Assembly: GCA_013180625.2 (NCBI GenBank)
Contig: SNVD02003513.1
Span: 1 to 64,000 of the forward strand
DNA: 64,000 nucleotides
Direction of reading: 5' to 3'
Source: Boswellia sacra
Taxonomy: Eukaryota > Streptophyta > Magnoliopsida > Sapindales > Burseraceae
How positions within the stretch are numbered: the first letter of the stretch is position 1; each line of letters opens with the position of its first letter. The notes under the pieces were generated by a model that saw nothing but the letters and a program-made list of their open reading frames with translations, had not been told where the DNA came from and ran no database searches. Position numbers and translations under genes: made by a program. Shown here in pieces: positions 1-11,724 of this stretch.

Positions 1-628
1 CAAGCAACTTCAATTAGAGAATTTGATAACAACTTCTTACTCAATCAACTCACAAAAACCATATTCAAGGGCTTTGAAATCACCCTCAACCAATTCAGAT
101 TCAGTTACACATATTCAAAAACGTAGTCAATACAATACAATACAAAAAAATTCCAGAAAATGAAAGGGAAAGGAAGAAACTTAGCAAATCCTTTGCAAAT
201 CTCCTTAGATTTGTAGTTCTTCCTCTTTCCAAGCTTTCTTTCTCCTTCAAGAACTCCAAAAGATGAGAGAATTCTAGAGCTGCAGCCTCCAAGTCGTTTT
301 CCCCTCTTCAAGTTATCAAAATAAAACCCTAAAATGTGTTTATATACTCTGCTACAGTAACTTGCTACAGTGCCCCTTATTTAATAACATGCTACAGTGA
401 TATATGGAATTACAAATATACACTTCTCATACCATTTTTATCACAACTTTCGATACACTACATAAATTCGTGAACTGTAAATTTCTCAAAAAAATAGACT
501 TCGAGAGCTTTCCAATGGTATATAGCATGTTCCTCCAAAACTCCTACAAACATCAAAACCCATACAAAAACATAAAAATACCAAGGAATATAGCAAAGAA
601 ACATAGACGAAATTAATATGAAATTGAA
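1..628 (-). repeat. 3' LTR of Athila copy A (partial)
   Basis: This stretch matches 10980-11700 of the 5' LTR of the same element, in the same orientation. Compared with that LTR it lacks about 80 bp (after position 530) and about 25 bp at its inner edge, where the LTR start and part of the polypurine tract are missing. The remaining LTR sequence lies left of the window. Confidence 0.9.
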
Positions 629-2599
629 TATCCCACACTTAGACTTTGCTAGTCCTCGAGCAAGTACAACGATATGAAACAAAACTAAACCGAAACAGAA
701 TCAAAGAAAAAATAAAACACAAAAATGTTTCAACTTGCAAATAGGCCTCAAAGATTGTACTTAATTATAACCCAAGGAAAACTTCAAAATAATGCACTTG
801 ATCAAGAATTTATCTCAAAGATTAGTTTCGCTTCACTTCAATTCCTCAAGTGTGTGTGTGTAGAGCCATTCTCACCTGATCACTTGTAACCTGGATGAGT
901 TTATGCATAAAAATGAATCATATTTAATATTGAAGATGTGTGTATAAATGAACTCAATAGGCCTACTTTTCAAGTCACTCTCCACTAATGTAGACATGCA
1001 CAACACCAAGGATCAAGTAGGACTTTATTAAGGTTGTAACGTTTGGCTTGGGTGAAGGTATGATAAAGGATAATAATTTGGCTCAGATCACCCACAAACA
1101 AATAAATCATTCAAGACTATGTAGATCTCAACCCTATAACACAACTTCATTTCAATTCACTAGGTTACTCCCCCAAACTTATTTAGAACACTCAATCTTT
1201 TTTTTTTTTCAGAAAACAAAAGAAAACTACACCCCCACACTTTGTTGTTCCATTTTTTTTAAGAACATTTAAGGGTATAGATCTCTTATTCTTATTCTTT
1301 TGTTCTTTTTTGTTCTTTTTTGTTCTTTTTTTTCTTTTTTTTATTACACTTCCCCTCCCCCACACTTAAACAATGCATTGTCCTCAATGTGTAAGTACGT
1401 GGACGATAAGTACAGATTGGTTTTTTTTTCTTTTTTTCTTTTTTTTACAAACACAATAGAACTCACTTGCATTGCTCATGACACATCCCAACCTCCTCTA
1501 ACTTTCCAAAACCCGAACATAGCTCAAAATTTAATTGTGAATGATCTAGATGCTCATAGGTAATGGATAAACTGTTTAGAATAAATTCATTTGAGGTTAG
1601 GAAATCTTTTAGTGAGTTAACAAAGAAAAAGGCTTATAGAGGTTCAAAGGGGTAACTAGGGATCAATTTCAGTCAAGGTTGGCTATTAAGGCTCAAACGG
1701 TCCAAAGATGGCCTAAATCATTTCCCCAATGTTGCACAGTCTAGGATTTCGCCTCGAGTGACCATCAAACAAGTTCTAGAATTCATTGAAATCTGAAGAA
1801 ACATTTAAATTACATAAACTTTCTCTAAGTGAACAAATAACTCAGTGATAATAGCTCAGTGCTCAATGTTGCGCAAGGAATCAAAAGCAAAGCGAAAACC
1901 AATAAACATTTCAAGCACACAGATCCATGCATCATTTATCATTTTCCAAGAGTTATTCTTAATTCAATCATTATCTTATCATCGACCCACAAAATGCAAG
2001 AAAAGAGATACGTGGCGTTGTTACACCTGAGTCAAGATTGTATATTTCAACAATCCTTAGGACTAGTAGCCCGCAGACTTAAGGTTTCCAGCCTATATAC
2101 CTTTATTATGAAGAACAAAACAAGAAACAAGACACTTCAAACAACATGAATTAAACAAACTACAAAGTTATTAAGGAAGAATGCATTTCAAAGGTTAAGG
2201 AAACCCCATATTCTGCCATTCTCAGGTTTTTCCACAATTTTTTTTTAAATCGAAACTGATAAAGATAAAAACACATAACAACTCTAAATTACGCAAAACT
2301 AAACTCACTCATAAAATAACAAAGTTCACAAGTCAGCAAACAAAAACAAGTTAGTTAGAATGGGTCTAAAAAGTTTAGAAGTTAGCCTCCTTATTCAGCC
2401 ATTATGGATTGAAGAGATCCAGAATGCGTTTCAAGAGAACTTGAGCTTTTTAAGCCACTACTCTAAAAACCAAGATTAGAAAATATTACCTGGGACGAAA
2501 GAAATAACCTGAAAAGCTCAAAAGAAATGACATGAAAAATCTCAAATAAACACACTAAAAAGAAAGCAAACAAAAACGAAGCAAACCAACAAATAGAGA
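629..2599 (-). other. Non-coding 3' region of Athila copy A
   Basis: About 2 kb between the LOG remnant and the 3' LTR has no convincing reading frame. On the minus strand it carries several purine-rich AAGTGTGGGGG-like blocks resembling the polypurine tract, and long A/G-rich homopolymer runs (about 1200-1450). It is collinear with 24651-26630 of copy B and with 62580-64000 of copy D, so it is a conserved part of the family. The function is unknown; it may hold RNA-processing, packaging or second-strand priming signals. Confidence 0.75.
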
Positions 2600-3251
2600 T
2601 TACAGATGGAGTGTTAAATCCAGTTGACGCCTTTTATTACCGTCTCCAAACCAATTTATCCGAGCCATTGTTGGATCAGGCGAATAGACGAATTCTTGTA
2701 GTTTGTCAATTAACTCCCCTACAGTTGAAGCTGTAACCAGGATTTGCCTTGCTGATAGTGAGATGAAATTTTTTTTCTACAGCTTGATCAAGAAAGGACA
2801 ACAAACCATCAAAAAAATTATTAACATTTAACAAACCAATAGGTTTCCGATGGATGTTTAGCTGTGCCCAAGAGGTGATTTGAAATAACTCCTCTAATGT
2901 ACCATAAACGCCAGGCAAAGCTATAAATGTATCGGACTTAACAACCATATGTGCAATATGCTCATGCATGCTAGAGACCTGTAACTCTTCCCCAATTGTG
3001 TTACCTACGATATCTCGTACAGCTAATGGTTTAGGGATAATGCCGAGAACTTTGCTCCCTCCTAGGGATGTAGCTGTTGACACACACCCCATTAACCCAA
3101 GACTACCCCCTCCATAAATCAAATGAATACCCCTCGCAGCTAATGTCCTACCAAGATCAAGAGCTGCTGTTGTAAACTCTCCATCTTTACCAAATTGCGA
3201 TCCACAAAATACGCATATATTTTGGAATCGCCGAATTGGTGTTTTCTCCAT
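2600..3251 (-). pseudogene. LOG-like cytokinin riboside 5'-monophosphate phosphoribohydrolase, frameshifted
   Basis: The product would be a LONELY GUY family enzyme, which releases active cytokinin bases from their riboside monophosphates in the cytosol and nucleus. The start MEKTPIRRF, the segment ICVFCGS and the motif GGGSLGLMG are intact. The second family motif reads PGVYGTLEE instead of PGGxGTxxE. An extra A in an A-run near 2768-2776 shifts the frame and ends the protein at 181 residues; the intact copy in element B has 216. The homologous 3' end continues to a TAA at 2600-2602. There are no introns, unlike host LOG genes, which suggests capture through RNA. It lies in sense orientation downstream of pol. 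Confidence 0.88.
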
Positions 3252-3437
3252 TTCTAAAAGTGCTCTAAACTTGTGTAAGACAATGATGCACGTTAGGTAT
3301 TATGCGATTCAAGTGCAAGACAGGTTATAAAATGACATTTCAAAATATGCAGCATGGATATATACACACGTAAAAACTCTCAAATTTGACACATGGGGAC
3401 ATAATTTCGGTGGGAGTTGCTCGATGCAGATTTATCG

Positions 3438-3576
3438 CCCCAAGATTTGAAAAAAATGAGATATGCTTTCGGCGAGGTTTGACAAAACCTACACACTTGT
3501 CTCCCACGTGAAGCATGGAAAATGGAGATACACTTTCGGTGGGGTTGACAAAACCCCCACACTTGTCTCCCACGTG
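3438..3576 (-). repeat. 67-bp minisatellite with CACGTG boxes, two units (copy A)
   Basis: Two direct units of about 67 bp (3438-3504 and 3505-3570) lie between the cysteine-rich protein gene and LOG. CACGTG (G-box) occurs at 3505-3510 and 3571-3576. Copy B has three units at the same place, so unit number differs between family members. A TATATA sequence lies between the repeats and the LOG start. A promoter role for LOG is an inference. Confidence 0.75.
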
Positions 3577-3834
3577 TACTTATGCCATAGGGTAGTCATA
3601 TGGTTTGTCAAAAAGAAAATTGAAATTAAAACAAACAAAATCAACAAACAACAACAACACAAAAACAACATTGATAATCAGATCAAACGAAACAAGAAAA
3701 AAATTCGACAACAACAACACACATTCAAATATACAAGTAGTTGTGATTGTGGCTCACATCTTCCTCTGGTTTTACGTCCAGTAACGGCTGAAACGCCTTC
3801 TATGAGTCGGGGATTTGCTTCCCATCCAGTTTTC

Positions 3835-4353
3835 TTATAAACTGGCAAACAGGGTCGTTTTTAGTCAGATTCCTAGACTATAACACTGCAATTCATCACG
3901 AAATTGTGTCCATAGATTAAGCAATTCACGCTGAACAAGTCCACAAGAATGTGACTCAAGAGTTAATAAAACATTATCCAGCGACTCATTACACAGACCA
4001 TTCTTAATAAATGATAGTTTATCTTCTCTATTTCTGGACACAAAACCTAATGAACGACAAGTCTGGTTACAATTCTATCTAACACATTTATAACATACTT
4101 GTAACCTCTTCGCTCTTCGCCTCTTGGCGTAGTAGCTCTTTCCTAGACCAGGCATATATTTTGCGAGATCAATGTCAGGTTCACCGGACAATCTCACCTT
4201 GGCTTCAATAAGCCATCGGATATCCGCAAGCACATTTAGGAGCATCAACGCCCAAAGTCTAGTCATCCGTACTTTATAAATTTTGAACACAGCATTTTGA
4301 GGAAGTGAAGGAAAATATTTACTAAGGTTTGACAGAAAGATATCGACATCCAT
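3835..4353 (-). pseudogene. Small cysteine-rich, basic protein (flexivirus NABP-like), nonsense mutated
   Basis: This is homologous over its full length to the 172-residue open copy in element B. The first 92 codons are open: a hydrophobic N-terminal half followed by the basic stretch YAKRRRAKRL and the first zinc pair CYKC. A TGG codon has become TAG just after CVR, so the second cysteine pair is lost from the product. The homologous frame then runs on to a TAA at 3835-3837 with at least one more disturbance near the end. The mix of an arginine-rich stretch and a compact cysteine cluster resembles nucleic-acid-binding proteins of Betaflexiviridae (carlaviruses, vitiviruses). The relation to viruses is inferred from pattern only. 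Confidence 0.7.
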
Positions 4354-4754
4354 TGAGGAGAAGAAAAGGAGAGATATTACCGATAATACGATTGAGTCTG
4401 TTCTTCCCCAAGATGTGCACGTTTCAAACCTTCGGGCAATGGCTTTAGCTTCCGTTTAGATGTTTCCTCAAGCTGTGGCACAAATGAGCTCAAAGCACGG
4501 AAAAATCAAATTAAACAAAAGAAACAAAAAGAAAACAAAATAAAATAAAGACGCATAAAAGAAATAAAAACACAATAGCAAACAAAAGTAAAAAATAAAT
4601 AAAGAAACAAATGAGACAGATGGCAAACAGAGATAAAACCTGATCAATTACGTTCGATAAAGCCTATGAGAGGAATCTCCTCGAGACACAAAAATTGATC
4701 ATCATTACCTTCTTTTCTTCTTCTCTTTTTATTTATTTTTCAAAAACATTGGGT

Positions 4755-4792
4755 CTGTCTCTTATACACATCTAGATGTGTATAAGAGACAG
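4755..4792. other. Synthetic Tn5 mosaic-end junction (mate-pair adapter) in the assembly
   Basis: Positions 4755-4773 are the 19-bp Tn5 mosaic end and 4774-4792 are its exact reverse complement, AGATGTGTATAAGAGACAG. Together they make the 38-bp palindrome created when Nextera mate-pair fragments are circularised. This is a library artefact, not genome sequence. It replaces roughly 40 bp that copy B retains just after pol (22368-22410 region). The two flanks were probably joined through a circularised read, so local structure here is unreliable. Confidence 0.97.
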
Positions 4793-4806
4793 GACGTTAT
4801 CTATCC

Positions 4807-5828
4807 TCACCCATCAAGATAAGTTGGCTCGTAGAGAGGTACCTCATCGATGTCCTGCATCACTAAATTCTCAGAGTAAGGCTTCAACCTGTGCCCATTC
4901 ACCTTGAATACTTTATCCGTTTTTAAGCTCTTGATTTCCACTGCACCATGGGGAAAAACAGTAGTAATAACAAAAGGTCCAACCCATCGAGATCGTAATT
5001 TACCTGGAAATAACTTGAGGCGAGAATGAAATAAAAGAACTTTCTGTCCCACTTCAAAATTCTTCCTGGAGATCATTTTATCAGGAAATGCCTTAGTTTT
5101 CTCCTTGTAAATTCTGGAATTCTCATAGGCATCATTTCTAAGTTCTTCCAATTCTTGCAGTTGAAGCTTCCTTTGTTCTCCAGCAGCATCCTTCTCTATG
5201 TTACAAAGCTTTACTGCCCACCATGCTTTGTGTTCGAGCTCTACTGGAAGGTGACATGGCTTACCATAGACTAACCTATACGGAGACATCCAATAGGTGT
5301 CTTGTAAGCAGTTCGGTAGGCCCAAAGTGCATCATTCAATCGTAGGCTCCAATCTTTTCTACTCGGATTCACTGTCTTCTCGAGAATGGACTTGACTTTC
5401 CGATTTGAAACTTCAACTTGACCACTAGTTTGTGGATGATATGAAGTAGACACCTTGTGAGTGATGTTGTATTTCTTGAGCAAGGCTTTAAATGATCAGT
5501 TGCAGAAGTGTGTCCCTCTATTGCTAATCATGGCTCTTGGTGTTCCAAATCTCGCAAAAATGTTAGATTTCACAAAATCTACAACAACTTTAGAATCATT
5601 AGTTCTCGTAGCTTTTGCTTCCACCCATTTAGAAACTTATTCCACAGCAAGTATAATGTAAACATTACCAAAAGATGAAGGAAAAGGACCCATGAAATCA
5701 ATACCCCACACATCAAAAATCTCTACAATAAGTATAGGGGTTTGTGGCATTTGATTTTTGGCACTTAAATTACCTGTCCTTTGACAACGGTCACAAGCTT
5801 TGCAGAACAGATATGCATCTTTGAACAA
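4807..5828 (-). pseudogene. Integrase (core and C-terminal part), copy A
   Basis: The integrase part of Athila pol would insert the cDNA into the host genome. The zinc-binding end reads CKACDRCQ; the first catalytic Asp is in [11 protein letters not shown]; the catalytic Glu is in SGQVEVSNR. The second catalytic position reads ISNRGTHF, where the family has ISDRGTHF, so an Asp has become Asn. The C-terminal domain ends at a stop near 4807 after EPTYLDG. The frame breaks near 5637 and again near 5300. The domain is recognisable but cannot be active. Confidence 0.9.
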
Positions 5829-5859
5829 TGATGGCCATTAGAATCCACAATCAAGAACT

Positions 5860-7275
5860 TTAAGGGCTGTTTTTTTTTTGTCCGAAATGACCTCCACATG
5901 CATAAGAATGACAGAAGGTTAAAATTGAATTAAATTTAGATTCAGAAATGCACCTTCTTATCACTTGGTCAGAACAATGCTTCCATAAGTACGGATCATC
6001 CCATATGTAATACTTGGCAATGTTCTTGATCTTATCTCTTTGAGCTCGAGTCAAGTCATGTGGTAACTTCTTGGTAACTAAGTAGTTGACAATATCTGCA
6101 TACCAATGGGCTACTACATTTAGAGACAACAATTGTTCTTCCGAAAAACTTTCTTGTAATGGCAGTGCATTCTTATCATGGACAATGCGACTGAGATGGT
6201 CTGCAACTAAGTTTTCACTTCCCTTCTTGTCTTTGATCTCCAAGTCAAACTCCTGTAAAAGGAGTATCCACCTGATAAGCCTTGGTTTAGCATCTTTCTT
6301 TGTGAGCAAGTACCTCAAATCTGCATGATCAGAATAAACGGTTACTTTAGTACCAATCAAATAAGATCGAAACTTTTCTAAAGCAAAAATAAACGCTAGC
6401 AGCTCTTTCTCAATGGTAGAATAATTAAGTTGAGCATCATTTAAAGTCCGAGATGCGTAGTAAATGGCATGTGGAATTTTGCCAATTCGTTGACCCAAAA
6501 CGGCACCCACAACATAATCACTCGCATCGCACATGATCTCAAATGGATAATCCCAATTTGGAGATTGGATTATTGGAGCTAAAGTCAAGGGTTCCTTCAG
6601 TTTCTCAAATGCCTCTTTGCATTTCTCATCAAATTCAAATGCCACATCATTCTGTAATAATCTGCATAGGGGCAATGCTATCTTCGAGAAATCTTTGATG
6701 AATCTACGATAGAAACCTGCATGACTAAGAAACGAATGAATATCCCGCACACTTGTGGGAGGTGGTAAGGAGCATATAAGATCTATCTTGGATTTATCCA
6801 CCTCTATACCCTTAGCAGAAATAACATGTCCCAAAACTATATCCTGATCTACCATAAAATGACATTTCTCCCAATTCAGAACAAGGTTAGTTTCTATACA
6901 TCTTTGAAGTATAAGGGTAAGGTTGTCAAGACATTTATCAAAAGAATCACCAAAAACACTAAAGTCATCCATAAATACCTCAATAATGTTCTCAACATAA
7001 TCAGATAAAATACTTACCATACACCTTTGGAAAGTGGCAGGGGCATTGCAAAGACCGAATGGCATGCGTCGATAGGCAAATGTACCGAATGGGCATGTGA
7101 ATGTAGTTTTCTCTTGATCCTCAGGGGCAATGAGAATCTGATTATATCCTGAATAGCTATCAAGAAAACAATAGTGAGAATGACCTGCTAACCTCTCCAG
7201 CATTTGATTAATGAATAGCAAAGGAAAGTAATCCTTGCGAGTTGCTGAATTGAGCTTCCGATAATCAATACAAAC
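5860..7275 (-). pseudogene. Reverse transcriptase and RNase H, copy A
   Basis: This is the continuation of pol. The reverse transcriptase shows [25 protein letters not shown] and the catalytic box FMDDF (the family form of YxDD). RNase H follows with [13 protein letters not shown], a Glu in [10 protein letters not shown] and a catalytic Asp in [11 protein letters not shown]. The last residues, GGHFGQKK, begin the integrase zinc-binding region. It is separated from the upstream part of pol by an in-frame TGA immediately before the conserved VCIDYRKLN, where an Arg codon CGA is expected. The reading frame is otherwise open for 453 codons. Confidence 0.95.
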
Positions 7276-8484
7276 TCACCAGCCGGTTTGGATACGAGTG
7301 GGAACTAGCTCATTATTGTCATTCTTAACCACCGTAACACCAGATTTCTTCGGAACAACTTGGACTGGACTCACCCACTTACTGTCTGACATTGGATAAA
7401 TCACACCCACATCTAACAATTTCAGGATTTCTTTCTTGACAACTTCCATCATTGGAGGATTCAACCTCCGCTGTGCTTCTCGAGTGGGCTTGGATCTTTC
7501 TTCTAATAAGATACGGTGCATGCATATGGCTGGGCTAATACCTTTGATGTCAGCAATTGTCCACCCAATGGCTGTTTTGTGATCTCGAAGCACTCGGATG
7601 AGTTTCTCTTCTTGTAATGGTGCAAGGCCCTTTGCTATTATGACTGGCAAAGTATCTTTCTCACCCAGGAATACATGCTTCAAATGATCTGGAAGAGGCT
7701 TAAGCTCCAAGGTAGGTGCTTTCATCACGGAAGGTAGAAGTTTCTCATTAGATAAAGGCAATTCAATGTACGAAACATCATACCTGTTTGTGATGATAGC
7801 TATAGTCTCATCCAAGCTTGCCACAGCTTCCTCCACTTCTTTAGACCCTTGTATCAACTTTCTCAATTCTCTGGAATTTTCGGCCCGTATGTGCTCACTA
7901 ATGGCTACTTCCAATGCATCCTTGCGAGTTAACTCAAAAAGTTGTTGTGCCAAAGAAGCGATAACATCCACTGCAAAAACAGAATGCAAGTCACTAGGGT
8001 ACCTCATTGCCTCAAAAATATTGAAACGAATCACCTCGCCATCAAACTCCATGGTGAGAGTGCCATCATGAACATCAATCTTGGTTCGGGCAGTTTTCAA
8101 GAATGGCCTCCCCAAAAGAATCGGTTTTGGATTGGGAGATGTCTCATCCTCCATTTCAAGAACATAAAAGTCTACTGGAAATACCAATTGATTCACCTGC
8201 ACAAGCACATCTTCCACAACTCCCTTGGGATATGCATTAGAACGATTAGCAAGTTGAATTACAATACAGGTTTCCGCAAGGGGTCCAAGATTCAAAGAAG
8301 CATAAATAGAATATGGCATGACATTAATAGATGCTCCTAAATCTAACATAGCTCTTTCAAACTTGGTATTACCAATGGTGCATGGAATGGTGAACGTATC
8401 TGGATCTTTGCATTTCGGAGGAATTTTTCTTTGCAATACAGCTGAAACATTTTCCCCCACACTTACCTTCTCATTTCCTTTCAA
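7276..8484 (-). pseudogene. Aspartic protease and start of reverse transcriptase, copy A
   Basis: An open stretch of 402 codons begins in the gag-protease linker. The active site is in AMLDLGASINVMP, the Asp-Leu-Gly-Ala-Ser form usual in Athila/Tat elements. Downstream, ILLGRPFLKTARTKIDVHDG belongs to the protease fold, and the fingers of reverse transcriptase start at about PTREAQRRLNPPM. It ends at a TGA directly before VCIDYRKLN. The protease would process the Gag-Pol polyprotein inside the virus-like particle. Confidence 0.93.
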
Positions 8485-10203
8485 CTTTCTCTTGTTGGTG
8501 CATAACTCCTTCAGAAATCTTGCATAACGAGGTACTTGCTTGATAGCATCCAGAAATGGTATATTTACCTCGATCTTGCAAAAAGTTTCCAGGATTTCCT
8601 GTTCTTGTTCCTCCTTCTTTGATTTTGCAAATCTGCTAGGAAAAGGTGGAGGAGTAACATATGAAGGAATATGGGTTTTAGGATTTACCTTAGAAGATGT
8701 GTTTTATTCATGGTGGGAGTGGTGTCATCCCCTTCATCAGTTTGTGATTTCTTTGGTGGAATCTCTAATTGTTTCCCACTTCTCAAAGTTACAACACTAG
8801 CATTCTCTCTTGGATTGATCACCGGCTGAGAAGGTAATTTTCCTGAGCTTTGACTCTCAAATTTGCTCATGTTAGTGGCCAATTGTCCCATTTGATTTTC
8901 TAGGTTTTGGATACTTGCCCTAGTTTCCTGCTAAAATTGCATTGTGTTAGTGGCAAGTGCTTTAACAATATCCTGGAGAGACATACCTGAATTTTGTGTA
9001 GCTGGTTGTGGTTGTGCTTGAAATGGTTGCTGCACCCTTGGTTGATTGAAACCTGGTGGTCGATTTGGTATGGCATTTGGGGCAATTGGTTGATGATTCC
9101 CATATCTTAAATTAGGGTGATCTCTCCATCCAGCATTGTAAGTGTTGGAGAAAGGGTCATACCTTTGCCTTTGTTGTCCTAGAAATCCACCCATGGCATT
9201 GGCTTGTTCTATATCTCCTTCTTGCAAAGTTGGACACATGTCGGTTGGATGGTCTATGGCAAAACATACTCCACATGCATAAGATTGTTGTATCTGTCCT
9301 ACAGCCATTTTTTTTACAAGAGAGGTAAGTTCACAAAGTTGTTGTTCAATGTTTGAAGTACTTACCTCATTTACTCTTTTTTGTAGTTGTGGCTCAAATT
9401 GACTGCTGAATTGTTGGGAGTTCGCTGCCATGTCACTAATCAAACGTCTTGCAACGTTCGGTGTTTTATTTACTAGTGCTCCACCACTAGCAGCATCAAT
9501 GATACTCCTTTCCATTGGTAAGAGACCCTCATAGAAATATTGAATTAGGAGTCCATCACTAATTTGGTGGTTTGGACAACTGGCACATAACCTTTTAAAT
9601 CTCTCCCAATATTCATGAAGAGATTCTCCATTGTGTTGTCGAATGCCACTAATATCTTTTCTAATATTTGTAACTTTCGAGGCTGGAAAGTATTTCTCCA
9701 AAAAGAGTTTACTCATCTCATTCCAAGTGGTAATGGTACCTGGTGGTAGATAGTATAGCCAATCTTTTGCCGAATCTGCTAATGAAAATGGGAAAGCTCT
9801 CAATTTAATTTGCTCTTCAAAAACGCCGGTTGGCTTCATACTTGAGCATACCACATGAAATTCTTTGAGGTGTTTGTTTGGATCCTCTCCTGCAAAACCA
9901 TGAATGTAGGCAAGAGATGAATCAGTCCAGATTTAAGCTCAAAATCTATCTCAAAATTGGTGCTTATGCATAGCGGTTGTTGATCAATAATTGGAGCCGC
10001 TAACTCCTTAAGAGTCTGATCGTTTCCATCGCCATTGCTTCCGATTCAGATTTGATTAAACTGCAAGAAGATGGGAGGGAAGTGTGTCGTGCAAGGTCAA
10101 ATTCTGGAGGTGGAGTTGAAATTGACCGATTTAGCCTTAAATTCGAGGATTGGAGAAACTTCTTAATTCTCTTAAGTCGTTGATCCGCTTCTCCCTCGGA
10201 CAT
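8485..10203 (-). pseudogene. Gag polyprotein, copy A
   Basis: The capsid and nucleocapsid precursor of an Athila element. It starts with MSEGEADQRLKRIK. The capsid core includes KDWLYYLPPGTITTWNEM and LHEYWERFKRLCASCP. One zinc knuckle, CGVCFAIDHPTDMC (C-x2-C-x4-H-x4-C), is followed by a Pro/Gln-rich tail. Breaks relative to copies B and C are: a lost A near 10025 that shifts the frame after MAMET; a CAG-to-TAG change at about 8932 just after NTMQF; and a frameshift near 8690. Gag and Pol were probably one reading frame originally. Confidence 0.92.
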
Positions 10204-10285
10204 AAAAGCCTAAACACAAACAATCAGGAAATAACAATCAAGAATCAGTAGTAAAAACAGAATAACAACTTGATTAGAAAATCAA

Positions 10286-10303
10286 TCCCCGGCAACGGCG
10301 CCA
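10286..10303 (-). other. Primer binding site, tRNA-Asp
   Basis: On the minus strand the 18 bases TGGCGCCGTTGCCGGGGA are complementary to the 3' end of plant tRNA-Asp(GTC) including CCA. They lie six bases inside the 5' LTR. This primes minus-strand cDNA synthesis and is typical of the Athila lineage. Confidence 0.93.
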
Positions 10304-10309
10304 AAAACT

Positions 10310-11724
10310 TGATGCGTTCGAAACTAGCAAGTATACTAGTCGCACAAGTAATAAAGTGATAAGTAGATATTGCTCCCACGAGGATTGAATCTAATTGAAT
10401 TTGTTATTTCCAGCAACAATTAACTAAGTGGGGGGGTTTTGTTGATGGATTAATTAAATAAAATATTAATGTAAATGCACAATAACACAACACAAAGTAA
10501 AATGGAGTGAAAAATCAATGAGAGACACTTGGTTAAGAGTTCATTCTCTGCCACAAGATATGAATTTGTGAATTAACTTAGAATTGTAATCCAATTACAG
10601 CATTGAAGTTATCAACCGTAGATAACAACAAGCTCTGTTATCCCAATCTTTCCTACTTTGTTGTTAAATAAAACAAGCTCTTTATTTAATCTCTATCCAT
10701 TAAACAACCTAGAACAAGCTCTCTGAGTTTAATTCAATGGAAGTATTACGATAAGAAAGATAGGTTGATCTAAGCAATAATCACACAAGTTCGGATTATT
10801 TAACCTAGGTTGTATTTTCCAATTGCAATCTCTGATCACAATTTTGCTACTAATGATTGGAAATTCAAGACAATTACGGATCAAGATTTCTAATCTAGCA
10901 ATAGACAACAACAGATTATATTCAGTTGGCCACCCCAAATACAATCAGCAAGCAATCATAAGCATTAGATATGGGAAAATACAAGCAACTTCAATTAGAG
11001 AATTGGATAACAACTTCTTACTCAATCAACTCACAAAAACCATATTCAAGGGCTTTGAAATCACCCTCAACCAATTCAGATTCAGTTACACATATTCAAA
11101 AACGTAGTCAATACAATACAATACAAAAACATTCCAGAAAATGAAAGGGAAAGGAAGAAACTTAGCAAATCCTTTGCAAATCTCCTTAGATTTGTAGTTC
11201 TTCCTCTTTCCAAGCTTTCTTTCTCCTTCAAGAACTCCAAAAGATGAGAGAATTCTAGAGCTGTAGCCTCCAAGTCGTTTTCCCCTCTTCAAGTTATCAA
11301 AATAAAAACCTAAAATGTGTTTATATACTCTGCTACAGTAACTTGCTATAGTGCCCCGTATTTAATAACATGCTACAGTGATATGTGGAATTACAAATAT
11401 ACACTTCTCATACCATTTTTTTCACAACTTTCGATACACTACATAAATTCGTGAACCGTAAATTTCTCCAAAAAATAGACTTCGAGAGCTTTCCAATGGT
11501 ATATAGCATGTTATCCGGTTAATTGTATATCGATACAATTAACTTCGAGAAATTGGTTGATTAGCAGAGGTGAAAATGAAGGGTTTTACTCCAATTTTGT
11601 GCAAGTTCCTCCAAAACTCCTACAAACATCAAAAACCATACAAAAACATAAAAATACCAAGGAATATAGCAAAGAAACATAGACGGAATTAATATGAAAT
11701 TGATATATAAATAGACACCTATCA
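10310..11724 (-). repeat. 5' LTR of Athila copy A
   Basis: Read on the minus strand it begins TGATAGGTGTC and ends GAACGCATCA, with TG..CA termini; length 1415 bp. A TATA box (minus strand TATATAAA) lies at 11320-11327, next to repeated CTGTAGCA motifs. It matches the LTRs of copies B, C and D. Confidence 0.93.

Larger units (their letters stand above)
1..11724 (-). mobile_element. Athila-type Ty3/gypsy LTR retrotransposon, copy A
   Basis: Read on the minus strand, the order is 5' LTR (11724-10310), a primer binding site matching tRNA-Asp, gag, protease, reverse transcriptase, RNase H, integrase, a cysteine-rich protein gene, a LOG gene, about 2 kb of non-coding DNA and a 3' LTR that runs off the left edge. 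The tRNA-Asp primer site, the gag with one CCHC knuckle, the protease motif DLGAS and the absence of a chromodomain after integrase are typical of the Athila lineage. The coding region is broken by several frameshifts and nonsense codons, so this copy is not autonomous. The element carries a synthetic adapter at 4755-4792. Its target duplication cannot be tested because one end lies outside the window. Confidence 0.93.

Noticed and set aside
1300..1563. Phe-rich open frames in T-rich tracts (also 63003-63527)
   Set aside because: They come from homopolymer runs in the Athila 3' region, vary in frame between copies A and D, and have no counterpart in B.
5461..5661. Plus-strand frames opposite Athila pol (also 6086-6328 and 7942-8340)
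   Set aside because: They are antisense shadows of pol; their sequence follows the pol codons.
10310..11724. Short conserved frames inside Athila LTRs (also in the LTRs at 18823, 26631, 56671 and 61226)
   Set aside because: They recur only because the LTR recurs; the frames differ by indels between copies and have no protein-like conservation.
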